A stretch of 64,000 nucleotides of DNA from Prosapia bicincta. Its lineage: Eukaryota > Arthropoda > Insecta > Hemiptera > Cercopidae. This document shows positions 53,501 to 64,000 of the stretch, one piece after another. Each line of letters starts with the position of its first letter. Position 1 is the first letter of the stretch. The DNA lies in NCBI GenBank assembly GCA_036971475.1, contig JBAIZL010000001.1:287178425-287242424 (forward strand), given 5' to 3'. The position numbers and the translations under genes were made by a program. Below the pieces are notes generated by a model. That model had not been told where the DNA came from and searched no databases. It saw nothing but the letters and a program-made list of their open reading frames with translations.

Positions 53501-56500
53501 GGCCTATATCTATTAACACAATTACATGTTATTTGTGTTGCCTCGTAGGAATGAGGTTAGTTTTTACCTTCATAGATATTTACAATTCGGATGTATCTTA
53601 TTATATAGATTCACGCAATTTGTATATTATTATTTATATAAAGTTTGACATATTAGCTTGTATAAACATATTTAGGCCTATATCTGTTAACACAATTACT
53701 GGTTATTTGTGTTGCCTTGTAGGAATGAGGTTAGTTTTTACCTTCATAGATATTTACAATTCGGATTTATCTTATTATATAGATTCATGTACTTTGTATA
53801 TTATTACTTTAATGAAGTTTGGCATATTAGCTTGTATAAACATATTTAGGCCTATACCTTTTAACACAATTACCGGTTATTTGTGTTGTCTTGTAGGAAT
53901 GAGGTTAGTTTTTACCTTCATAGATATTTACAATTCGGATGTATCTTATTACATAAATTCATGTACTTTGTATATTATTACTTATATGTAGTTTTGCATA
54001 TTAGCTTGTATAAACATATTTAGGTCTATATCTATTAACACAATTACATGTTATTTGTGTTGCCTCGTAGGAATGAGGTTAGTTTTTACCTTCATAGATA
54101 TTTACAATTCGGATGTATCTTATTATATAGATTCACGCAATTTGTATATTATTAATTTAATGAAGTTTGGCATATTAGCCTGTATAAACATATTTAGGCC
54201 TATATCTATTAACACAATTACATGTTATTTGTGTTGCCTCGTAGGAATGAGGTTAGTTTTTACCTTCATAGATATTTACAATTCGGATGTATCTTATTAT
54301 ATAGATTCACGCAATTTGTATATTATTAATTTAATGAAGTTTGGCATATTAGCCTGTATAAACATATTTAGGTCTATATCTATTAACACAATTACATGTT
54401 ATTTGTGTTGCCTCGTAGGAATGAGGTTAGTTTTTACCTTCATAGATATTTACAATTCGGATTTTTCTTATTATATAGATTCACGCAATTTGTATATTAT
54501 TAATTTAATGAAGTTTGGCATATTAGCCTGTATAAACATATTTAGGCCTATATCTATTAACACAATTACATGTTATTTGTGTTGCCTCGTAGGAATGAGG
54601 TTAGTTTTTACCTTCATAGATATTTACAATTCGGATGTATCTTATTATATAGATTCACGCAATTTGTATATTATTAATTTAATGAAGTTTGGCATATTAG
54701 CCTGTATAAACATATTTAGGTCTATATCTATTAACACAATTACATGTTATTTGTGTTGCCTCGTAGGAATGAGGTTAGTTTTTACCTTCATAGATATTTA
54801 CAATTCGGATGTATCTTATTATATAGATTCACGCAATTTGTATATTATTACTTATATAAAGTTTGACATATTAGCTTGTATAAACATATTTAGGCCTATA
54901 TCTGTTAACACAATTACCGGTTATTTGTGTTGCCTTGTACTAATGAGGTTAGTTTTTACCTTCATAGATATTTACAATTCGGATTTATCTTATTATATAG
55001 ATTCATGTACTTTGTATATTATTACTTTAATGAAGTTTGGCATATTAGCTTGTATAAACATATTTAGGCCTATATCTTTTAACACAATTACCGGTTATTT
55101 GTGTTGCCTTGTAGGAATGAGGTTAGTGTTTACCTTCATACATATTTACAATTCGGATGTATCTTATTACATAAATTCATGTACTTTGTATATTATTACT
55201 TATATGTAGTTTTGCATATTAGCTTGTATAAACATATTTAGGTCTATATCTATTAACACAATTACATGTTATTTGTGTTGCCGTGTAGGAATGAGGTTAG
55301 TTTTTACCTTCATAGATATTTACAATTCGGATGTATCTTATTATATAGATTCACGCAATTTGTATATTATTAATTTAATGAAGTTTGGCATATTAGCCTG
55401 TATAAACATATTTAGGCCTATATCTATTAACACAATTACATGTTATTTGTGTTGCCTCGTAGGAATGAGGTTAGTTTTTACCTTCATAGATATTTACAAT
55501 TCGGATGTATCTTATTATATAGATTCACGCAATTTGTATATTATTAATTTAATGAAGTTTGGCATATTAGCCTGTATAAACATATTTAGGCCTATATCTA
55601 TTAACACAATTACATGTTATTTGTGTTGCCTCGTAGGAATGAGGTTAGTTTTTACCTTCATAGATATTTACAAATCGGATGTATCTTATTATATAGATTC
55701 ACGCAATTTGTATATTATTACTTATATAAGGTTTGACATATTAGCTTGTATAAACATATTTAGGCCTATATCTGTTAACACAATTACCGGTTATTTGTGC
55801 TGCCTTGTAGGAATGAGGTTAGTTTTTACCTTCATAGATATTTACAATTCGGATTTATCTTATTATATAGATTTACGTAATTTGTATATTATTACTTATA
55901 TAAAGTTTGACATATTAGCTTGTATAAACATATTTAGGCCTATATCTTTTAACACAATTACCGGTTATTTGTGTTGCCTTGTAGGAATGAGGTTAGTTTT
56001 TACCTTCATAGATATTTACAATTCGGATTTATCTTATTATATAGATTCATGTACTTTGTATATTATTACTTTAATGAAGTTTGGCATATTAGCTTGTATA
56101 AACATATTTAGGCCTATATCTTTTAACACAATTACCGGTTATTTGTGTTGCCTTGTAGGAATGAGGTTAGTGTTTACCTTCATAGATATTTACAATTCGG
56201 ATGTATCTTATTACATAAATTCATGTACTTTGTATATTATTACTTATATGTAGTTTTGCATATTAGCTTGTATAAACATATTTAGGTCTATATCTATTAA
56301 CACAATTACATGTTATTTGTGTTGCCTCGTAGGAATGAGGTTAGTATTTACCTTCATAGATATTTACAATTCGGATGTATCTTATTATATAGATTCACGC
56401 AATTTGTATATTATTACTTTAATGAAGTTTGGCATATTAGCCTGTATAAACATATTTAGGCCTATATCTATTAACACAATTACATGTTATTTGTGTTGCC

Positions 56501-59500
56501 TCGTAGGAATGAGGTTAGTTTTTACCTTCATAGATATTTACAATTCGGATGTATCTTATTATATAGATTCACGCAATTTGTATATTATTACTTATATAAA
56601 GTTTGACATATTAGCTTGTATAAACATATTTAGGCCTATATCTGTTAACACAATTACCGGTTATTTGTGCTGCCTTGTAGGAATGAGGTTAGTTTTTACC
56701 TTCACAGATATTTACAATTCGGATTTATCTTATTATATAGATTTACGTAATTTGTATATTATTACTTTAATGAAGTTTTGGCATATTAGCTTGTATAAAC
56801 ATATTTAGGCCTATATCTTTTAACACAATTACCGGTTATTTGTGTTGCCTCGTAGGAATGAGGTTAGTGTTTACCTTCATAGATATTTACAATTCGGATG
56901 TATCTTATTATATAGATTCACGCAATTTGTATATTATTACTTATATAAAGTTTGTCATATTAGCTTGTATAAACATATTTAGGCCTATATCTTTTAACAC
57001 AATTACCGGTTATTTGTGTTGCCTTGTAGGAATGATTTTAGTGTTTACCTTCATAGATATTTACAATTCGGATTTATCTTATTATATAGATTCATGTACT
57101 TTGTATATTATTACTTTAATGAAGTTTGGCATATTAGCTTGTATAAACATATTTAGGCCTATATCTTTTAACACAATTACCGGTTATTTGTGTTGCCTCG
57201 TAGGAATGAGGTTAGTTTTTACCTTCATAGATATTTACAATTCGGATTTATCTTATTATATAGATTCATGTACTTTGTATATTATTACTTTAATGAAGTT
57301 TGGCATATTAGCTTGTATAAACATATTTAGGCCTATATCTTTTAACACAATTACCGGTTATTTGTGTTGAATTGTAGGAATGATTTTAGTGTTTACCTTC
57401 ATAGATATTTACAATTCGGATGTATCTTATTACATAAATTCATGTACTATGTATATTATTACTTATATGTAGTTTTGCATATTAGCTTGTATAAACATAT
57501 TTAGGTCTATATCTATTAACACAATTACATGTTATTTGTGTTGCCTCGTAGGAATGAGGTTAGTTTTTACCTTCATAGATATTTACAATTCGGATGTATC
57601 TTATTATATAGATTCACGCAATTTGTATATTATTAATTTAATGAAGTTTGGCATATTAGCCTGTATAAACATATTTAGGCCTATATATATTAACACAATT
57701 ACATGGTATTTGTGTTGCCTCGTAGGAATGAGGTTAGTTTTTACCTTCATAGATATTTACAATTCGGATGTATCTTATTATATAGATTCACGCAATTTGT
57801 ATATTATTACTTATATAAAGATTGACATATTAGCTTGTATAAACATATTTAGGCCTATATCTGTTAACACAATTACCGGTTATTTGTGTTGCCTTGTAGG
57901 AATGAGGCTGGTTTTTACCTTCATAGATATTTACAATTCGGATTTATCTTATTATATAGATTTACGTAATTTGTATATTATTACTTTAATGAAGTTTGGC
58001 ATATTAGCTTGTATAAACATATTTAGGCCTATATCTTTTAACACAATTACCGGTTATTTGTGTTGCCTTGTAGGAATGAGGTTAGTTTTTACCTTCATAG
58101 ATATTTACAATTCGGATGTATCTTATTATATAAATTCATGTACTTAGTATATTATTACTTATATGTAGTTTTGCATATTAGCTTGTATAAACATATTTAG
58201 GTCTATATCTATTAACACAATTACATGTTATTTGTGTTGCCTTGTAGGAATGAGGTTAGTTTTTACCTTCATAGATATTTACAATTCGGATTTTTCTTAT
58301 TATATAAATTCATGTAATTTGTATATTATTACTTATATGTAGTTTGGCATATTAGCTTGTATAAACATATTTAGGTCTATATCTATTAACACAATTACAT
58401 GTTATTTGTGTTGCCTCGTAGGAATGAGGTTAGTTTTTACCTTCATAGATATTTACAATTCGGATGTATCTTATTATATAGATTCACGCAATTTGTATAT
58501 TATTAATTTAATGAAGTTTGGCATATTAGCCTGTATAAACATATTTAGGCCTATATCTATTAACACAATTACATGTTATTTGTGTTGCCTCGTAGGAATG
58601 AGGTTAGTTTTTACCTTCATAGATATTTACAATTCGGATGTATCTTATTATATAGATTCACGCAATTTGTATATTATTACTTATATAAAGTTTGACATAT
58701 TAGCTTGTATAAACATATTTAGGCCTATATCTGTTAACACAATTACCGGTTATTTGTGCTGCCTTGTAGGAATGAGGTTAGTTTTTACCTTCACAGATAT
58801 TTACAATTCGGATTTATCTTATTATATAGATTTACGTAATTTGTATATTATTACTTTAATGAAGGTTTGGCATATTAGCTTGTATAAACATATTTAGGCC
58901 TATATCTTTTAACACAATTACCGGTTATTTGTGTTGCCTCGTAGGAATGAGGTTAGTGTTTACCTTCATAGATATTTACAATTCGGATGTATCTTATTAT
59001 ATAGATTCACGCAATTTGTATATTATTACTTATATAAAGTTTGTCATATTAGCTTGTATAAACATATTTAGGCCTATATCTGTTAACACAATTACCGGTT
59101 ATTTGTGTTGCCTTGTAGGAATGAGGTTAGTTTTTACCTTCATAGATATTTACAATTCGGATTTATCTTATTATATAGATTCATGTACTTTGTATATTAT
59201 TACTTTAATGAAGTTTGGCATATTAGCTTGTATAAACATATTTAGGCCTATATCTTTTAACACAATTACCGGTTATTTGTGTTGCCTTGTAGGAATGAGG
59301 TTAGTGTTTACCTTCATAGATATTTACAATTCGGATGTATCTTATTACATAAATTCATGTACTTTGTATATTATTACTTATATGTAGTTTTGCATATTAG
59401 CTTGTATAAACATATTTAGGTCTATATCTATTAACACAATTACATGTTATTTGTGTTGCCTCGTAGGAATGAGGTTAGTTTTTACCTTCATAGATATTTA

Positions 59501-62330
59501 CAATTCGGATGTATCTTATTATATAGATTCACGCAATTTGTATATTATTAATTTAATGAAGTTTGGCATATTAGCCTGTATAAACATATTTAGGCCTATA
59601 TATATTAACACAATTACATGTTATTTGTGTTGCCTCGTAGGAATGAGTTTAGTTTTTACCTTCATAGATATTTACAATTCGGATGTATCTTATTATATAG
59701 ATTCACGCAATTTGTATATTATTACTTATATAAAGATTGACATATTAGCTTGTATAAACATATTTAGGCCTATATCTGTTAACACAATTACCGGTTATTT
59801 GTGTTGCCTTGTAGGAATGAGGCTGGTTTTTACCTTCATAGATATTTACAATTCGGATTTATCTTATTATATAGATTTACGTAATTTGTATATTATTACT
59901 TTAATGAAGTTTGGCATATTAGCTTGTATAAACATATTTAGGCCTATATCTTTTAACACAATTACCGGTTATTTGTGTTGCCTTGTAGGAATGAGGTTAG
60001 TTTTTACCTTCATAGATATTTACAATTCGGATGTATCTTATTATATAAATTCATGTACTTAGTATATTATTACTTATACGTAGTTTTGCATATTAGCTTG
60101 TATAAACATATTTAGGTCTATATCTATTAACACAATTACATGTTATTTGTGTTGCCTTGTAGGAATGAGGTTAGTTTTTACCTTCATAGATATTTACAAT
60201 TCGGATTTTTCTTATTATATAAATTCATGTAATTTGTATATTATTACTTATATGTAGTGTGGCATATTAGCTTGTATAAACATATTTAGGTCTATATCTA
60301 TTAACACAATTACATGTTATTTGTGTTGCCTCGTAGGAATGAGGTTAGTTTTTACCTTCATAGATATTTACAATTCGGATGTATCTTATTATATAGATTC
60401 ACGCAATTTGTATATTATTAATTTAATGAAGTTTGGCATATTAGCCTGTATAAACATATTTAGGCCTATATCTATTAACACAATTACATGTTATTTGTGT
60501 TGCCTCGTAGGAATGAGGTTAGTTTTTACCTTCATAGATATTTACAATTCGGATGTATCTTATTATATAGATTCACGCAATTTGTATATTATTATTTATA
60601 TAAAGTTTGACATATTAGCTTGTATAAACATATTTAGGCCTATATCTGTTAACACAATTACTGGTTATTTGTGTTGCCTTGTAGGAATGAGGTTAGTTTT
60701 TACCTTCATAGATATTTACAATTCGGATTTATCTTATTATATAGATTCATGTACTTTGTATATTATTACTTTAATGAAGTTTGGCATATTAGCTTGTATA
60801 AACATATTTAGGCCTATATCTTTTAACACAATTACCGGTTATTTGTGTTGTCTTGTAGGAATGAGGTTAGTTTTTACCTTCATAGATATTTACAATTCGG
60901 ATGTATCTTATTACATAAATTCATGTACTTTGTATATTATTACTTATATGTAGTTTTGCATATTAGCTTGTATAAACATATTTAGGTCTATATCTATTAA
61001 CACAATTACATGTTATTTGTGTTGCCTCGTAGGAATGAGGTTAGTTTTTACCTTCATAGATATTTACAATTCGGATGTATCTTATTATATAGATTCACGC
61101 AATTTGTATATTATTAATTTAATGAAGTTTGGCATATTAGCCTGTATAAACATATTTAGGCCTATATCTATTAACACAATTACATGTTATTTGTGTTGCC
61201 TCGTAGGAATGAGGTTAGTTTTTACCTTCATAGATATTTACAATTCGGATGTATCTTATTATATAGATTCACGCAATTTGTATATTATTAATTTAATGAA
61301 GTTTGGCATATTAGCCTGTATAAACATATTTAGGTCTATATCTATTAACACAATTACATGTTATTTGTGTTGCCTCGTAGGAATGAGGTTAGTTTTTACC
61401 TTCATAGATATTTACAATTCGGATGTATCTTATTATATAGATTCACGCAATTTGTATATTATTAATTTAATGAAGTTTGGCATATTAGCCTGTATAAACT
61501 TATTTAGGCCTATATCTATTAACACAATTACATGTTATTTGTGTTGCCTCGTAGGAATGAGGTTAGTTTTTACCTTCATAGATATTTACAATTCGGATGT
61601 ATCTTATTATATAGATTCACGCAATTTGTATATTATTAATTTAATGAAGTTTGGCATATTAGCCTGTATAAACATATTTAGGTCTATATCTATTAACACA
61701 ATTACATGTTATTTGTGTTGCCTCGTAGGAATGAGGTTAGTTTTTACCTTCATAGATATTTACAATTCGGATGTATCTTATTATATAGATTCACGCAATT
61801 TGTATATTATTACTTATATAAAGTTTGACATATTAGCTTGTATAAACATATTTAGGCCTATATCTGTTAACACAATTACCGGTTATTTGTGTTGCCTTGT
61901 AGGAATGAGGTTAGTTTTTACCTTCATAGATATTTACAATTCGGATTTATCTTATTATATAGATTCATGTACTTTGTATATTATTACTTTAATGAAGTTT
62001 GGCATATTAGCTTGTATAAACATATTTAGGCCTATATCTTTTAACACAATTACCGGTTATTTGTGTTGCCTTGTAGGAATGAGGTTAGTGTTTACCTTCA
62101 TACATATTTACAATTCGGATGTATCTTATTACATAAATTCATGTACTTTGTATATTATTACTTATATGTAGTTTTGCATATTAGCTTGTATAAACATATT
62201 TAGGTCTATATCTATTAACACAATTACATGTTATTTGTGTTGCCGTGTAGGAATGAGGTTAGTTTTTACCTTCATAGATATTTACAATTCGGATGTATCT
62301 TATTATATAGATTCACGCAATTTGTATATT
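50520..62330. repeat. 6,962-bp tandem duplication inside the satellite
   Basis: Blocks starting at 50574, 51444, 51967, 52489, 53359, 54055 and 55273 recur at exactly +6,962 bp (57536 to 62235). 6,962 equals 40 x 174 + 2, explained by the two 175-bp monomers in the first block (near 51900 and 56774). Private variants such as AATGAGGCTGG, ATATATATTAACAC, ACTTAGTATATT and TGTAGTGTGG occur in both copies. Small differences (for example GTACTAATGAGG at about 54939 against GTAGGAATGAGG at 61901) show slight later divergence. Confidence 0.92.
56840..57480. repeat. Local two-monomer insertion within the duplicated block
   Basis: The block starting 50226 recurs at 56840 (shift 6,614 bp, 38 monomers), but the following block 50574 recurs at 57536 (shift 6,962, 40 monomers). 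Two extra C-type monomers (about 57060-57400) therefore sit between, unlike the region at 50.4-50.57 kb. The following monomer reads TGTGTTGAATTGTAGG, a local base change that creates a TGA in the open frame. Confidence 0.8.
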
Positions 62331-63055
62331 ATTAATTTAATGAAGTTTGGCATATTAGCCTGTATAAACATATTTAGGCCTATATCTATTAACACAATTA
62401 CATGTTATTTGTGTTGCCTCGTAGGAATGAGGTTAGTTTTTACCTTCATAGATATTTACAATTCGGATGTATCTTATTATATAGATTCACGCAATTTGTA
62501 TATTATTACTTATATAAAGATTGACATATTAGCTTGTATAAACATATTTAGGCCTATATCTGTTAACACAATTACCGGTTATTTGTGTTGCCTTGTAGGA
62601 ATGAGGTTAGTTTTTACCTTCATAGTGATTTACAATTCGGATTTATCTTATTATATAGATTTACGTAATTTGTATATTATTACTTTAATGAAGCTTGGCA
62701 TATTAGCTTGTATAAACATATTTAGGCCTATATCTTTTAACACAATTACCGGTTATTTGTGTTGCCTTGTAGGAATGAGGTTAGTTTTTACCTTCATAGA
62801 TATTTACAATTCGGATGTATCTTATTATATAAATTCATGTACTTTGTATATTATTACTTATATGTAGTTTTGCATATTAGCTTGTATAAACATATTTAGG
62901 TCTATATCTATTAACACAATTACATGTTATTTGTGTTGCCTTGTAGGAATGAGGTTAGTTTTTACCTTCATAGATATTTACAATTCGGATGTATCTTATT
63001 ATATAGATTCACGCAATTTGTATATTATTACTTATATAAAGTTTGACATATTAGT

Positions 63056-63165
63056 TTACATTAACACATATCGATCTATTTGCATAACTACCGGTTACTT
63101 TTATCACTTTGTAGGGGTAAAGTCAATTTGTACCCTGATAAATATTTACAATTCAGTTGCATAGT
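63056..63165. repeat. Degenerate edge monomer of the satellite
   Basis: After the last good monomer the order TTAACAC, ATCTATTTGCATAACTACC, GGTTACTTTTATCAC, TTGTAGGGGTAAAGTCA, TTTGTACCCTGATAAATATT and TACAATTCAG follows the satellite consensus with many substitutions. Such decay at array margins is expected because edge monomers escape homogenisation by exchange. Confidence 0.8.
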
Positions 63166-64000
63166 GTTACGCATATTCAGGTTTTTCTATTTCGTTAAGG
63201 TAACAGAATAGATAACCTACAAACTTTAACATAGGCAGATAACTTGTTCTGACTTTCGAGAATCGATATAATCCAAAGGGATCCCTTCCAAGCGGTTTAA
63301 TAAGAGGGGAATGTATTATAATGAAGTGGTCGCATGTAAAGGATCCAAAAGCTTTGCGGTATTTTTAATATCATATACCATATTCATTAAATTTTAACAA
63401 TGCCTCTGTAAAAAGGGTTTCATGCTCATTGTTACATCGGCCTCTCCAGATGTGTTGCCCAGGGATTGGGTTGTTCTTCAGTTTAAAAACAGGAATTTAA
63501 TAATAAAAAAAAATAGTGGAAACGCCGTCCCCAGGTGCTTGACTACCGAAGGTGCGGTTAAACTATATAATTACGATAGTTATGGTAAAGCCAGCTCTGC
63601 ATTATAATATTTATATTTCCTTTTCTTTTCTAGAGGTATACATTTACAAAGCCATTCTTGTTACATTTCGTAACAGGAGTATAACTGTGGAAACGTCACA
63701 CAGAGATGTCAGACATCCCAAAACGTAGGCAATCGCCCAAAGATTTCCCCTATCAAACCTGGCAGATAACGTTAATAGTTTTTTCGTCTCTAGTTGATAG
63801 TAATTTCAAGTTTAAATAATCTAAACATAGAGTTTGGTAAGTACTAATAAATGTAGTATATTTGGTTAATGCATGCGATAATCTCTGTTATTTGATATTA
63901 TAGTTGAATTTATTACTCGCAAGTTGTGTTAGTCTCTGCATAGTATTTTAGCTGTGCCTAGTTAAAATATATTTTAAATGAAGGTTTTATTATTTCTAAA
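63166..64000. other. AT-rich flank right of the satellite
   Basis: No supported gene. A 61-codon plus-strand frame at 63422-63607 starts at an ATG but has no recognisable domain. Confidence 0.5.

Larger units (their letters stand above)
34885..63055. repeat. 174-bp satellite DNA array, about 162 monomers
   Basis: Head-to-tail monomers of 174 bp fill 28 kb. The consensus runs from TAGGCCTATATCT through TTAACACAATTAC, TTATTTGTGTTGCC, GTAGGAATGAGGTTAG, TTACCTTCATAGATATTTAC, TTATTATATAGATTCACGC to TTGTATATTATTAC and TTGTATAAACATATT. Four main monomer types differ at about a dozen diagnostic sites. Length variants are few: +1 (a fourth T in GAAGTTTTGG, or GAAGGTTTGG), -5 (at about 45190) and -1 (at about 48425). 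One frame is free of stops in three types. Nucleosome-scale length and higher-order structure fit pericentromeric or other heterochromatic satellite; nothing here proves centromere function. Confidence 0.98.

Noticed and set aside
34885..63055. Telomeric repeat
   Set aside because: TTAGG occurs once per monomer inside TTTAGGCCTA and never as a short tandem array.
34916..63164. Dozens of plus-strand ORFs of 94-384 codons as a protein family
   Set aside because: They are one 58-codon satellite frame; starts are mostly TTG, stops fall at fixed places in type D monomers, +1 variants break the frame and differences are mostly nonsynonymous.

Overview
The window is eukaryotic, strongly AT-rich, gene-poor and dominated by tandem repeats. 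No complete protein-coding gene can be supported. Four things point to an animal, most likely an insect: long dinucleotide microsatellites, several minisatellites, a 28-kb satellite with a nucleosome-sized monomer, and decayed retroelement fragments together with a short remnant resembling an insect helix-turn-helix family. The species is not identified.

Layout. 1-6.3 kb is AT-rich single-copy-looking DNA with two diverged copies of one minus-strand segment (about 1.62-1.82 and 6.01-6.17 kb) and a possible minus-strand exon (5.24-5.45 kb). 6.33-6.79 kb is a compound TA/AC microsatellite. 7.37-11.20 kb is a 25-bp minisatellite whose right half is organised in a 506-bp higher-order unit. 11.51-11.80 kb holds three 95-bp repeats. 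12.55-13.59 kb is a 146/147-bp minisatellite. 13.59-15.30 kb is a decayed non-LTR retrotransposon on the minus strand (reverse transcriptase, RNase H, terminal Cys motif). 15.30-15.64 kb is a 29-bp minisatellite. 16.5-16.87 and 23.15-23.9 kb are two copies of a dispersed repeat, the second about 400 bp longer. 18.45-19.10 kb is a cluster of TA, CA and GA microsatellites with a perfect 39-bp inverted repeat. 19.81-20.00 kb resembles an LTR-retrotransposon integrase remnant. 21.13-22.34 kb is a 114/99-bp repeat in a 441-bp higher-order unit. 27.70-27.85 kb is the helix-turn-helix remnant. 30.95-31.45 kb is a 27-bp minisatellite. 33.57-33.87 kb is a candidate 3'-terminal exon on the minus strand with a good acceptor and an AATAAA signal.

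The main object is 34.88-63.17 kb: about 162 copies of a 174-bp satellite. Its basic higher-order unit is a tetramer (about 696 bp), overlaid by large recent tandem duplications of 4,177 bp and 6,962 bp. Since 174 is 58 codons, one frame stays open through three monomer types and is closed by a TAG in the fourth. This yields a ladder of apparent ORFs (many of 210 codons, up to 384), which I read as a by-product of monomer length and not as genes. The right edge decays through one diverged monomer; the left edge is fairly abrupt.

There is no operon-like or pathway-like gene set here. The biology is that of satellite turnover, microsatellite growth and transposon decay in heterochromatin-like DNA.
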